Positions 22,500-34,885 of a stretch of 64,000 bases of DNA are shown here, piece by piece; position 1 is the stretch's first letter; each line of letters opens with the position of its first letter. The stretch is taken from NCBI GenBank assembly GCA_019055375.1, contig JAHQIW010007065.1, positions 62,001-126,000 of the forward strand, in the 5' to 3' direction. The translations under genes and the position numbers were made by a program. Under the pieces are notes generated by a model. It saw nothing but the letters and a program-made list of their open reading frames with translations. It searched no databases and was not told where the DNA came from. This stretch comes from Parelaphostrongylus tenuis (Eukaryota > Nematoda > Chromadorea > Rhabditida > Metastrongylidae).

Positions 22500-23640
22500 T
22501 AGGTTGTTAGCCAAAACATCGTCGATTTCTTGAAGAAAGTGAAAAATTGGCCTAAACATGAAGATAAGCGGGTAACGCTTCATTAAAATTTTGTAGTACT
22601 AACAGAAATGAGACAGTGGTGAAGATCACATTTGAATGGATCCATTACTTAGTGACGTCATATCGCAGATGGAGTTCGTATCTTTCCAGAAGTCGATCGT
22701 CCTTGATACGTCGATTTACAATTGTCTGAAAGCTGGGGAGGTGGGCAAGTTCATTGGTTAGTAGTGTGGTGTATCAGAAAACGAGCTAGTAGACAAAGTG
22801 CTGGTTCGATCCCCTATCGCGACACTCTTTTGCGTTCAAATCCGCCGCAAAGTAACCTTGTGACAGGAGTTGTGCAGGCCAAAAATAAAGATAAAATAAG
22901 TCCAGGGAGCTTCGGAAGCTGCCCAAGCACACCCACAACGAATGCCGAGCACAACAAAAGCCAGAAACTCTCGCCGTTGATCGATCCCTGGAAGATGCGC
23001 CATGCATTGAACTCAATTCGCAGCATCGTAGATGTAATTGAAAGCCTATATCTGACCTTTACAATCAATCACTCTCGGTAACCTAACGATGTACCAAGTC
23101 AGTGCAGCTGCTTACTTCCCAAAGAAGTTTGCTACCGCGATCCATGAACGTGGAGTAGTGGAGAGCTTGCTGAGCCTTCGGCGCCGTGGGACTGAACCAT
23201 CAACCACGTGCCTGTCGTAGGGCACTCACTCCTGACCACTGCGACACGTGTCCTTACAAATGTGGAAACATGTAAATCAATGTGTGAATGGATTTTTCTC
23301 ATTTTCACGACAATTAGTAGCGTTTCTGACGAAGAAATAACAGCGACTTAGGTATTTAACCGCAGATCAAACCTCGCGTTGCACCTGATATCTATGAACT
23401 ATCGTAAATCGTGAGGCGCGGACTCGATAGCGTGCGGATCAAATTGTAGATCATCAGGTTATACGGTATAAGTATGATGGTAGATCAGAGGACCAGCGGG
23501 AGCTGATGTGAGTCACAATATGGGAGTTCGATTTTCTTTCGAAGATAATCTATTATAAAGAATCATAAACAACAGAAATATAAACAAATGTAAACAAATG
23601 AAAATCAATACTACGAAATTTCTCTTGCTTTACAAAAAAA
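22500..23640. other. intergenic stretch with SINE-like fragments
   Basis: A B-box-like GGTTCGATCCCC occurs at about 22803, and a minus-strand family B head at 23140-23255 (GATGGTTCAGTCCCAC on the minus strand). I see no exon or transposase motif. Confidence 0.5.
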
Positions 23641-23654
23641 TCAGTAATGATGTG

Positions 23655-23985
23655 AGCCCGACGGCCTCTGATCTACCACTGCGTGCTGGCTTGTAAATAG
23701 TGATCATGGCGATCTGCTGCCCCATAACGGCTATGATCTACCGCACCGCCTTACAAATGATGAGCATGGTGGTCCAGCGCCTCATGATGATCATGATCTA
23801 CCACCTGCCGCCTGGAAAGTGATCAACGAGATCTACCGCCTCACCATAATCGCGATCTACCGCCCACCGCTTTGCAAACAATAATCGTGACGATCTACCA
23901 CTTGCCGCCACTAAACAACGGTTATAATGATCTACTGCTTTCGTGACCACCACGATCTGCTGCCTGCTGCCTTTTGAAATATAAA
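23655..23985. repeat. degenerate minisatellite, ~50-60-bp unit
   Basis: Six or more units around GATCTACCRCCxGCCGCC, alternating with TGATCATGGCGATCTACCGC-like text and varying spacers. The minus-strand frame through it (23798-24175) is an artefact of the repeat. Confidence 0.8.
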
Positions 23986-24479
23986 AAAAACAACAATCAC
24001 AAGGATGCACTCTACGTGAACGGCTAGGATTTTCAGTGCGGTAGTACTGGTAGTACTGCGACCGTTCGAATAATTCTGAATAAGTGCTGTAGTTCGGAAA
24101 AACACACTTCGTCCTTGGGAAATCAGGCCAATTCAAAATAATTAATAAATCAATAATTGAGATAAAAATAAACAAGATAGTCAGACTAAGACTACGACTG
24201 GCATAGGATTAGGAGTTTTTCGACGACGAATAACTTTCTTATTCGCCGCTTTAGAGGGTTCACAGATTCATTTTTCATCTGAGTGAAGCGAATTTACACA
24301 TGTTTTCACAAGGGCTATTGTTTTACGTTGAAATAAACAACGTCGAAAATGCTGAACAAAGTAAATACACATATAAGCACTGCCAAAATATGACAAACAA
24401 CGCTGTAATCACAAACGTGGACTATCGCCAATCCGTGACCGCTCAAGAACACGGTGAAAGTCGTCCGCGATCTTGACAT

Positions 24480-25770
24480 GTGATGAAGAGGGTCTTCGAA
24501 CTGTCAACTTTTCGAGGATTTTTTTCTGGGCAAGTCTTCTTATCTAAGATTCTGGTGGCTGTTCGAACGCTTCAATCTGGGTAATCTCAACGAGGTGCTT
24601 CTTTTCCGAAAAAGCCTTCTTAGTACACTGTAGAATCGAAAATGGGATTACGTATCACACTCGGTTTCTTTATCTCCTCGGCTAATGTCTCTGTGTCGTC
24701 TTCTATCAGAATACATCAATGCTCATTTGACACTACGAATCTCGATGATTCCAAAGCTAAGCTTGGTTTCGAAAAAGGTTTTTATATTGCTCTGGAAAGG
24801 TGGAAAGAAGATATTGTTTCACATTAGAAGATTTCTTCACACATGAGGGTTATATAGGGACGAAAAATATGTGATCGTGTGGAATTTTGATTTATCAGGA
24901 TAATGCAATGAAAGCCTCGAGTATTATTCAAAACAAGTAAAAAATTTTCGTTAGATCACGAAAATCACGCTGGCTTGCGATATCGACTGCGGGTGCCGTC
25001 CGCAAAGTGTTAAATACGGCAGTACTGGGCCCGACAACAACAGAGAAGAAATATTCGATTTCATCCGAGAGAACTGAGTGGTGAGCAAAAACTTGACCTC
25101 GAACGGGAGTTGAACCCGAGTTTCACCCATATCGTGGGGAGCTAATCAGTGTGCAGACAATTTTCCGTAGCATCAGAATCTACTTTTTTATGTGAAGATG
25201 TTGTCGATGTGGTGGGAGATCGCAAATTAAATCATAATTTTTTTCACGCAATCGATCATTCTGTCCCGTCCCTGTTCCCCCGCTCTTTGCGTTAGCCGGT
25301 AAGCAAAGTCGCCGAAAAGGATCATAGCTGAATAAAGTGTGAAGGCAAGTCAAAGCAACGACTTGTTGCTAAAATAATCGCCTGATCTATCGCGTAAATC
25401 GACAGTGATCTACCACATTATAAGTCAAAACGGCGGCAACTACTGTCAGTTTTGTGAGGGTTTTTTGCAGCATCGACAAAAACTTCAAGTGAAAACGCAT
25501 GATTTTGACACAACGGAAAATTTTGTACACGCTGACATGCTTTTCGCGCTTCCAGCAATTTATACTCGTGATAAAACGAAGGCGAAATGCGAGTGAGAAA
25601 TGAATTTTCTTGGATGCTACAGTGTTATTAAAGGTGATTCTTAAAAGCCGGCGACGTATAGTTGTATTCAGAGATTTGAGCTTTTGAATAACTATACTCC
25701 TATGAAATTTGCCTGTTCAGCGAATGAGAGTGGCTCAAAATTTCTTACCGCTCAACAAATAAATACCAAT
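24480..25770. repeat. ~180-bp repeat units, a SINE head and a foldback right end
   Basis: Units near 24520 and 24720. A family A SINE head on the minus strand at 25075-25150 (CGGGTTCAACTCCCGTTCG). An FB-type right end at 25660-25756 (GCTTTTGAATAACTATACTC, then GCGAATGAGA). The GATCTATCGCGTAAATCGAC stretch recurs at 28.9 and 48.4 kb as FB interior. Confidence 0.6.
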
Positions 25771-26095
25771 TTTTCTTTCACACTCAAGAATCTTTCGCTG
25801 GACAGAGGTTTCCATACAGATTTTCAATAACCATTCCGTAGCACAAATCTCAGTAATCTCAATGATCAGCTTGTTTTGAGAAGGTCGTTTTGATGTGTTG
25901 CTACAGCTAGAACATCATTGAGTTTCGCACTCGGTGCCGTGTCGGTCATTTATATGTGGCGTTCGGTGCGCGCTAGGGTAAAGTTCAATGTTCTTTTAGC
26001 TGTAGCGACGAACTAAGAAGTCTCCTTCAAAAACTAAGTAAATCCTTAAAATTTCAGGTTGATATTGCCGAGATTTGTGTTGTCGAAGAACTGCC

Positions 26096-27963
26096 GAATT
26101 TCTCGAGGAAAAGCGTTGCTCATCGAAAGATGCTCAAGTGTTAAGTAACATATTCTTTTCCCTGTTACTGTGTATTACAGAGACCTTTCAAAAATGAAGT
26201 GCATTTTCCGATTCTTTCGAGATTTAAGCTATTGACTAACTACTAAATCTTTGAAAAGAGCAAAAAATGGGTTTTTTCAAATATGGGTGCTGATAGGGAA
26301 AGTAACGCATCATGAGCAATGATGAACGCGCGCTTTTCCTACACTCACTTAAACTATATATTAGAATTACCACCACATAGATCATTGTTAAAAATGTTCA
26401 ATTGTAAGATGTGCTTCCAAGCTACGTTCTCGCTAGGCAGGCGATACAAATGCTCAATAGGGGTTGAAAGTTCGTTTTTGTACAAGGATGTGGTATTAGG
26501 CTGAAAAACGAGGGATTTCACGAGGAGCATTAAATTTTTTGTATCAAAAAATTTTCGTATAAGGTTCAGTTGTGATATTCCATCCTTACTGTAACCATAA
26601 GGCATCTCTGAGTTATAAACTTCACCTATAATTACCAGTAAACCACCTATGACGTGCGAGCGGCAGAGTAGCAATTTGGGCGTGAAATGTGGACTTAATT
26701 TCGCTCTTATGGCTTTATATGGCAACCTTTCAAAAAACCAATTTTATCATCAAAATTTTCGAGATTAGTGCTATTTAATGAGCATCAAAACTTTAGTCAA
26801 AAGCTATGCAGCGGCTCCAGCCAGGCATAAAGAAAATTGATTGCGAAAAATAATTTTATTTTCGCTGTTACAACGTAATAAAAATCTATTTTCTGAAGAT
26901 AAACATGTTTTGGAATCGCTGATATTTAACCTTTCAAATTATTTCCAAAAGTCTAAGAAAAGAAAATTTTTTGCAGCGAGAAAGGTCTGCAAACAATCGT
27001 GTACCTCGGCTGTTACACGTCGTCTCTTAGGGGCTAATGGTTGGTGTCCAGCCGAGGTACACGATTGTTTGCAGGCCTTTCTCGCTGCATAAAAGTTTTC
27101 TCCCGGAAACCTGGTAATTATTTGGAACCTTGAATCTTTGCATTTTTTATGATCTTCTTTGTTCCAGGAAAAAACTTTTCATCACATTGCAGTATCACAA
27201 ATAAGATTATGTTTCAGAATCAAATTTCTTCATTTGCTCGGCTGGAGCTTTGATATGGCTCTTCACCAAAGTTTTATTACTCGTTAGATAGCTCAAATTT
27301 CGAGAATTTTGGCGATATAGTTGGTTTTTCAAAAGGTTATTACGAAACGCTGTAAGAAAGAAAAGAAAATCACATTTCACGTCTAAAATGCTACCGCACC
27401 GCTTGGGAACCATAGGTGGTTTATTGATAATTATAGGTGAAGTTTATAAGTCAGAAGTATTTCATCGTTACATAAAGAATGGAATATGACGAATGAACCT
27501 TTCACAAAGGTTTTTGATTTGAGGAGTGATTACTTTTTTCGAAATCATTCATTTTTCAACGGTAATACCACGCCCTTTTGAGGAATTAACAAACTTCCAA
27601 GGCCTATTGTGTATCTGCATCGCTTATCTTGCAAGTGGCTTGAAATAACATCTTTTGCAACTAAATTTTTATAATATAAGTCTATGTGGAGGTTGTTCTA
27701 GTACGTCGCTCCAGTAAGTGTAGGAAGAGCGCGCGTTCATCATTACATATGATGCGGTAGTTCCCCTATCAGCACCCATATTGAAAAATGTATTTTTTGC
27801 TCTTTCTAAACATTCTAGTAATTATTCGATAGCTTAAAACTCGAAAAATTGTAAGGTGTGATTTATTTTTTGAAAGCTTTTCATATTACACTCTGACAGT
27901 AAAAAGAAAATGATATTTAACACTCAGGCATCTTTAGACGAGCAAAGCTTTTCCTCAGAAAAT
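26096..27963. mobile_element. 1.9-kb palindromic element
   Basis: Arms of roughly 600 bp (26096-26700 and 27370-27963) are diverged reverse complements. For example ATATGGGTGCTGATAGGG faces CCCTATCAGCACCCATAT, and CACCTATAATTA faces TAATTATAGGTG. The outer part of each arm is the ~180-bp unit. A minus-strand open frame (26354-26725) overlaps the left arm. Confidence 0.85.
26972..27089. repeat. near-perfect 41-bp-arm hairpin
   Basis: 26972-27012 and 27049-27089 are reverse complements with one mismatch (GCAGCGAGAAAGGTCTGCAA against TTGCAGGCCTTTCTCGCTGC). The 36-nt loop carries CGTCGTCTCTTAGGGGC. It sits in the spacer of the larger palindrome. Confidence 0.95.
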
Positions 27964-28500
27964 TCAACAGATCTTCTTGTATTTTACAAGCGCCGTGGAT
28001 GCCATCCACCGGCACGTGCACATATGCTGCAATATCGGCATCAAATCGCCGCCGTTCAATGAACAATTGCTAGCTCAAGTTCGAGGATTTCAACTATTGC
28101 TTGCCTTTTTTAGAAAGTTTTCTTTGCGAGTTTTAGCAGCAAGAATAAAACTATGCTGCACATCCGAGTATTTTTTGTTAGACACGGCTTTTCTATCAGG
28201 CTTTCGCAACTGTTCGATAGCGTAAATCCTAACGAATTTAGGAATATTCCTAGTATTTGAGAGAGACTTTTCAGTGCGTTGTTACAGCTAAAAGAATATT
28301 GAGTTTTACACTCGTCGCGCACCGCACGCCGCATGTAAATTGCGCTGCGCGATCGACACGGTGCCGATTGTGAAACCCAACAGTCTTCTAGCTGTAACAT
28401 CGCATCACAACGTTAGTCTCAAGAAGCAAGCTTATCATTGAGATCTTTGAGAATTGTGCTATCGAATGGTTATTGAAAGTCTCAATGAAAACCTCTGTCC
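27963..28500. repeat. ~180-bp repeat units, both orientations
   Basis: CAACTGTTCGATAGCGTAAATC at 28208 and the inverted GCTATCGAATGGTTATTGAA near 28460 belong to the same unit. The GTGTCGATCGCGCAGCGC-rich middle is GC-richer. No coding support. Confidence 0.6.
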
Positions 28501-28542
28501 AGCGAAAGACGCTTAAGTGTGAAAGAAAATTTGGTACATGTA

Positions 28543-29373
28543 ATTTAGACGGCGACATATTTTTAAGCCGATCACATTTGCTGAACAAGAACTTTTCATG
28601 GGAGTGTTAGCAATCGTTCGAAACTATAGATCTCCAGCTACAGCTCCGCGTGACCGTTTTTCTGAAACACCTTTTATAATGCTGCAGCATCCAGAAAAAA
28701 TTTGTTTTTCTGTCGCTTTTCGTCTTCATTTTTACCACGAGCATAAATCGCTGAAAACACGAAAGCATATAATCGTGTAAGCAGTTTTCCTTAGTATTAG
28801 AGTTTTCTACGTTTTATCCAAAGTTTCTATTGATGCGGTGCAAAAATCCTCAATGAAATAACAATAGTTGTCTCCGTTCTAACGTATGATGCGATAGATC
28901 ACTATCGGGTTACGCGGCAGATGAGACGATTAGCTTATTAATAAGTTGCTCCTGTGGTTTCCCTTCACATTTTACTCAGCTATGAACCTTTTCGACGACT
29001 TTGCTGACCGGTCAGCTCTCGGAGCGGGAAGGCGACAGCTCGCTTTTGAGATGCTGTTAGTGAATTGGAGATTCTTTAGCTCATCGACAGGAACTTCTAG
29101 TGAAATGTAGACTCTGATGTTACCGAAAATTGTCTACACACTGTATGCTTTTCGTGCTTCGAGAAACTTATACGCGTGGTAAAAATGAAGACGAATGCGA
29201 GTGAGAAGCAAAATTTTATCCTGGATGCTACAGCGTTATAAAAGGATGTTAAAAAAATTCGGCGACGTAAAAGTGTAGCCAGAGATTTAGGTTAGCGAAC
29301 GATTACTAATACTTCTGTGAAAAGTTCTTGTTTAGCGAATGAGATCGGCTCAAAAATTGGTCGCCGTCTAACA
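28543..29373. mobile_element. foldback element FB-5
   Basis: Starts TTAGACGGCGACATATTTTT and ends AATTGGTCGCCGTCTAAC. The arms share AATCGTTCGAAACTATAG / GTTAGCGAACGATTACTAAT. The interior includes the GATAGATCACTATCGG stretch found inverted at 25.4 and 48.4 kb. Confidence 0.82.
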
Positions 29374-29424
29374 TATAACTACCGAAATTTTTTACTTCAC
29401 TTTTACAGAATAATGTAAAAACCA

Positions 29425-29720
29425 ATTTGAAAAATGAATTACACCCCTCAAATTCTCCATATAAAACCTGTCGAATAACTGCTAAAACCTCAAAAAGAAT
29501 TAAGAAATACTTTTTTTTTTCAAATATGGGTGCGGATAGGGGAAAAGTATCGAGAATACTGCTCTGGAGAAACATATTTTTGACCAATAGTTTGCATAAT
29601 GCCGGTGTTCTAAGCCTAATCAAACACGGTTGTACCTTCCCGCTCAGAATGTTTCCACTATCCATAATTTCCCAACTACTTCTCACTTACATCAATTCTG
29701 AATTACTGTAAGTAAACGAG
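29425..29720 (-). mobile_element. fragment related to the 26-28 kb palindrome arm
   Basis: TTTTCAAATATGGGTGCGGATAGGGG matches the palindrome arm outer part. The minus-strand frame here aligns loosely with the frame in the left arm of that palindrome (W/GEIMDSG against GEVYNSE). Diverged, and no start or catalytic motif is seen. Confidence 0.45.
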
Positions 29721-30149
29721 TGATTGATACAAACTTAGTTATAGTGAAAGTTTTTGATGAACAGGTATCGAATACAGCATGCGCAATAAATTCTGATAGA
29801 TATTAGCTGTCGTCCACTTTTTATTTACTGTGACTCTTTGGTCTTGTATAATACTAGGGAAGAGCAAATTAAACAATTTCCTCGTAATTCTCTTTGTACA
29901 ATGCGATGCAGTTGATTGAATGCCATTTTCAATACGACTGCGTAGTACACGAGAGTTTCTCTCTATAGAAGACACGTATAATCAAAGCTAAAGCATATGA
30001 CCGAGTAGAGAAAATCTTGTTCTATCAGAGTAATGCAAGAGTTCCGAAAATTTTCGCCAAACGAAGAAAAAAACCTTAATCAAGCAACGAAAATCGCGCA
30101 ATTCGTCCAGCGCGCATCTATTTCTGCAGCCGTCCGTTAGGGGTTAAGA

Positions 30150-30265
30150 AATGAAAAGTGGGTAGGCGGTAGCTTCCATGATGTAGTGGTAGCACGGACA
30201 CCCGGAATGGGTGAAAAGCGTGTTCAACTTCGGCCTGAGATCGGATTTTTGCTCACCACTCAACT
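30150..30265 (+). mobile_element. SINE, family A
   Basis: ATGATGTAGTGGTAGCACGG (A-box region), GAATGGGTGAAAAGCG, GTTCAACTTCGGCCTGAG and TTTTTGCTCACCACTCAAC give the full family order. The tail is slightly diverged. Confidence 0.72.
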
Positions 30266-30689
30266 TGGGTACATTAGAAACATCATTACATTGTAAAAAT
30301 AAAGCACAAACACATTAGAAATCTTGAAATTTCAATAGTTGGAAAGTGTCTGAGGTTTAGCGCATCGATTAGAGAAATATATCAGAGATGTGGCATCTTA
30401 TCTCAGATTTGGCTCTTTTTAATCTTGATTGCGGCTCTCATTCATTGTATGTAATACACTGATTTTCTCATTAGATTGTCACCAAATAATATAGGCTGGT
30501 AAAATACGTTGTCTAGGCTGTGAGGAAGTCGAAATCGCAAAATAGAGCTACCAAAGTCAACGGTAGAAATATCAACTTTGCATAAGGCTTATTCAGAAAA
30601 AAAAAAACGCAGATCGAACGGAGACTCATAAGACACCTCGTTCATCTTACGGTATTACACTTACAAACGTGTTGCCTGTAAAATTTGAT

Positions 30690-31995
30690 AGGATCTCGTG
30701 CCGTTCATGTTGAATGTATTACGGTATGCCATATATCACTTGGATGGCTCGTCTTCACTCGTAGTGCGGGTCTCAACGAATTTTTCACTGCTTTCTTTCT
30801 AGCACAATCTTCGTCTCTAGTGATGGTCTATTACCGACATAAGGACATACGTAAAGCCGATTCCGTGGTTCCAAACTCGATGCCATGTGCAGATGAAGAT
30901 GGTTTACAGTGGTCAAAACGCGTCCGTCCATCGTTTGAGTGGTCTTGCGAGAGGGCGCTTGCATTCTTTTGTAGTTCACTGAACTGTGTTTTTCGTCCAT
31001 CTGTCATTTGTTCTTCTTATTAACTGGCCGGCCCACCTGTGTTTCGCTATCGATGTGTATATTTCTGGATCATGAAGGTGAGATAGTTTTTGAAGATCCG
31101 AGCTGCACAAAGTGGCTAGACGATGCGAGTGCCGCTTGATATTCAGAAGACTTCGCTCAAGTGCCCTATGAGTGTTGCGCAGGTTTCTTGGCGTAGTATG
31201 TATCAGCCCATGTCTCTGCTGCACAACATAGCACTGAAAGGACTGTTGAATAAAAAAGGTGATCACGGAGTTTGAGATCTATTATTTGTTAGCGGGCTCC
31301 TTGAGAGGCCTATGGGGCTCAAACTTCTTTTCTTCTTCTGTCTAATTTTCTCCTTCATTCATAATGTTTTACATATTTATGTAGGTCCAAAGTATTTGTG
31401 CGAAGCGCTCTTCCCAATCAGAGAACTACCTTGTTCAATTTGTTCACCTTCGCACCATGGAATCTTCATGAATTCGTTTTTCTTCCTTTTATGAGTCGCC
31501 CGATCCTTTTTCCCGCTTCGTTAAGTTCATTGAACATCGTCTCTTCTGTGCTAGTACTTATCGACAAAATGATAATGTCATTGGCAAAACGAAGGTTTGA
31601 TAGGAGTGTTCCATCGAATTTGGTGATATAGTGTCACTATCTCTATCTCTTTTTCTATGGGTATGGTAAGGGTCGATAAAAAAGCTTTTTTTAAAAAAGC
31701 TAAAAAAAAAAGGTTTCCGTGCCTCAAATCGATAGTAATCACCTAATATTTGTACATAGGACAGCTGTATTTCTTGGTCGACGAGCGCTGATAGGACTGC
31801 ATCCGTTTCGTCGCTTTCGTACGCCATTTCATTGTCAACAAGAGCTGGAATTGATTAAGGTTAGGTGGTATTTCGGAAAGAATTCTACGACCTTGGATAG
31901 GGTTTATATGTGGTCTATGCAGCAAAATTTCTGTAAAAATCCCTGCTTGCTCAACTGGTTGTGCATCATCCAGTGTCGTTTATATGAGGACCACG
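30690..31995 (-). pseudogene. RTE-type retrotransposon, reverse transcriptase to 3' end, broken
   Basis: RTE-type elements are non-LTR retrotransposons. In order on the minus strand: TLDDAQPVEQAG, frameshift, CCIDHIQTLSKVV, then ILSALVDQ-like text (VLSALVDQEIQLSYV), then DTISPN and a decayed ADDI region (VLPMTLSF), and finally HRWAGQLIRRTNDRWTKNT near 31000. Several frameshifts and stops, 5'-truncated. The plus-strand frames over the locus are shadows. Confidence 0.85.
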
Positions 31996-32322
31996 ACAAC
32001 TGCGACCTCAGATGCATGAATTTTAAGTGGTTCTTCTCCAGTAGGGATTTTCAAGTCTGGGAACGGAGAAATAATTTTGAATGTAGTACAGTTGCTCTGA
32101 TTCAATCAAATAAAATTGTGCTCATATGGAACCCAAAAACAAACTATTCTGCTGCAGCTGGTGTATCGGCCATTGAAGCGATTGAACAAACAACTTTTGT
32201 TCAAAGAAACATAATAGTAAATTAAAGCATGACGTTTCTGCTTAATGCTACCGTCTTACCTTGAAAATCTCAAAACGATATTTTTTTTTTATTTAGCCGC
32301 TTATAGCGGTGGCATGATGTTC

Positions 32323-32815
32323 CAGATATATGGCCATTGGTGTAGAGTGATGTACAAAACTTTCGCGTCGGTTGGGACTAGAACCTGCACCTCACTCTTT
32401 CCGGGAATGCGTGCTCTATCCGTTACACTACTGACGCCCATTTTGCACATCGCTCTTTCGAGGTGTGGGTTCTAGTCTCGCCTGACGCAAAAGTTTTGCA
32501 CATCACTCTATCTGTCACTCTATATCAATTGGTATATATTTGGAACATCATACGACCGCTATAAACGGTTAAATAAAAAGAATATCATTTGATCTATAAT
32601 ACCCAATATCTGTCAGCGTGACCGGGTTCCATGTCGAGACCGACGACCCGGGCCAGGCCATTGACGGCTGGCAGCTGACAGATAGGTGCGCCATAGCGTA
32701 CAAAGAGCGATGTGCAAAATGGGCGTCAGTAGTGTAACGGATAGAGCACGCATTCCCGAAAAGAGTGAGGTGCGGGTTCTAGTCCCTCCTGACGCGAAAG
32801 TTTTGCACGTCACTC
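32323..32815. mobile_element. cluster of family A SINEs, three copies in both orientations
   Basis: Minus copy 32350-32445, a partial plus copy 32455-32512, and a plus copy 32700-32815 with its body upstream (TGTCAGCGTGACCGGG...GCAGCTGACAG). All share TTTTGCACATCACTCTA-type tails. Apparent proteins on both strands (KTFASxGTRT...) are SINE translations. Confidence 0.8.
32723..32795 (+). tRNA. intact tRNA-like fold (SINE head or tRNA pseudogene)
   Basis: A 73-nt cloverleaf: acceptor GCGTCAG/CTGACGC perfect, D stem GTGT/GCAC, anticodon stem CATTC/GAGTG, T stem GCGGG/CCCTC with one mismatch, T loop TTCTAGT. The anticodon loop CCGAAAA puts GAA at 34-36 but has C instead of U at 33. It sits in a SINE cluster with a family tail, so a working tRNA is unlikely. 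Confidence 0.4.
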
Positions 32816-32819
32816 TACA

Positions 32820-34885
32820 TCAATGAATCTCAGAACGCTCAAGCCATTCACAATTTCTTGTGCATATAGTTATTGATAAGTGGACAGCTGTCGGGAAGCC
32901 ATTGCGTATTGCGTGTTGTGCACATAAGGATGACTTTGAGCAGCAGTTTGTAGTTTATTTTATTTGCAATGACTGGTGGATGGTGGCTAATTCATGGAAT
33001 GGGTGTTATGGAAAACACCGACATATAGTTCACGTATGTTGCGAAATGTGGTCGCGCAATGGCTGGTGATGCGGTGTATCAGAAAACAAAGAGATAAGCA
33101 GCGATGCTTCGGGTATCTCCGCTACTCTGATGCAGTGAGTTAACGCTCGGTTTGCTCTGAGGTTGCAGGGAAAATTTCATCGACCAGCATTCTACGTTGT
33201 ACACAAAAAGATGAATTCTATAAGCATTAGGCGGATCAAGACGTAAAATGTTGAAAAGCTATTGTGCATGCATGCGAGTAAACGAAATGAATACAAGAGG
33301 GGCTAACGCACCTACAGCGAGTTATGATGACGGGTCGTGTAAATAATATTGCAAATTCGACTACTTAATGTTAGCGGCGGTGCCAGGTGAAATTGCTCTT
33401 TTCGTCAAATATTTTTTGTGTCGTAAAAGTGATATCATTGATATATGTGGTGAGCTCTGCACAATTGGTTTAGACAGGCCGTTTAAGATTCCGAGTACGA
33501 ATTGCACACCATGTAGTATTAAGTAAATCAGAAGATCTGATGAGTAACTTCTATATAGTGAAAGAATCGAAGCAGGGCCAACAGGACGCCTGTACAAGAC
33601 TGGACCTATTAGTAAACTAATCAGGAGGATCTATTACCCAATGTATATGTCCAATTTATTAAGTAGTGTCTCGGCGCTGAATTAGCATACCAGTTTTGAG
33701 TGCAGACTGCATAATACAGTGTTTTCCTCTGAGGTTTACGAGATCTGCAATGAGTTTGACTAATTTTGAATATTCTGCAACCAACTTCCACTTAATTTGG
33801 ACACAATTGATCAGTCCCTTCAACATTATTTAAATTGGCATGAGATTTCAACAAAAGTACTATTCACTTTGTCAAGGCATCAACTTCTTTGTTTTCTTCA
33901 GAGGTACAATTATTCGAGTTGGTGGTCTATAGGTAGTCGTCCTCGTTGTGTAGATGACGTTGTTGTATCGACTCGAATTCACTTAAGTAGAGAATCGCTC
34001 CAATGAAGAACCACGTATCTAAACCTCTAAGACGTGTGTGGAGGTGTATACGCTAGAAAAAATGGTACGACACACTATACTGGTGTAAAAGAGTACAAAA
34101 ATGGATCATTAAAGCACACAACACTCCACTACGCACGCGAAGAGCGTAAAATTATAGCGGAGAGAATTTTGAACTTAAATCCGCCATAAATACTTTTAGG
34201 AATCTGCGCAGAAGACTCTTTAAGGATTTTCAATACATTCCAGAGATCCAGAAATGAACCTTGAGGATGAGTGCCTTGTCAGCTCGCGTGATATAGCGCC
34301 ATACTCTTGCCTTGGTGTTTAACTAAGTGAAATACGTGTCAATGTGACCGTTCGAGACTCTGAAGAAGGCGAGACTGTTGAAACGTTAGCCAGAACTATA
34401 TCGGGAGATGTAGTGACTTTTATAGAAATAAGATAGATGGTGTGCGAAAAAGTGAAAATTATGGGCTTTTTCATGCATTAACTACTCAATGAGATCACGA
34501 AAGAAAATCTGGCAAAAACGCGCGCCTTCTTTGCTGCATTTCTACCCCTTTTTTTCTTTCTTTCAAACATCCTGCCTCCTCAGATTCGTAGCATGCCCTT
34601 GATACTGTAAGATATCCACAGCGAAATCTGTGAAAACGTTTTCCAATGATAATCATGTGTGAAAATGTTTGCGGAAAGGTGCTTCGTCTGCCTTTGAGGT
34701 TTGTCTTGTCTATTTCTTGGAACAAATAGATCATATGTTGACTCGCTGCTTATGCCCTGCACCGCCCTGAGCGATCGGTTAACTACTCACTCCTTTCTAT
34801 TGGCACTGAATTCGGTTTAAGCACCACTAATATTCGTATATTCCAGTATTTTCCGAATCAACTGGTAAGAATTCTGACCAACGGA
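32820..34885. other. intergenic, no feature recognised
   Basis: Several open frames of 60-80 codons on both strands lack splice context, family motifs or codon coherence. Nothing else is supported here. Confidence 0.5.

Noticed and set aside
29427..29711. 94-codon plus-strand open frame
   Set aside because: Opposite strand of a fragment related to the 26-28 kb palindrome; no independent support.
31719..32225. 168-codon plus-strand open frame
   Set aside because: Its first half is antisense to RTE reverse-transcriptase blocks, and the rest has no motif or splice context.
3325..32795. Multiple tRNA-like heads as real tRNA genes
   Set aside because: All but one lack paired acceptor stems, and all carry SINE bodies or tails.
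32245..32813. Similar peptides on both strands (KTFASxGTRTxTSLF)
   Set aside because: Both are translations of SINE copies.
33797..34006. VDDVVV peptide as a possible Penelope-type RT motif
   Set aside because: No flanking RT blocks in either direction; one short motif is not enough.
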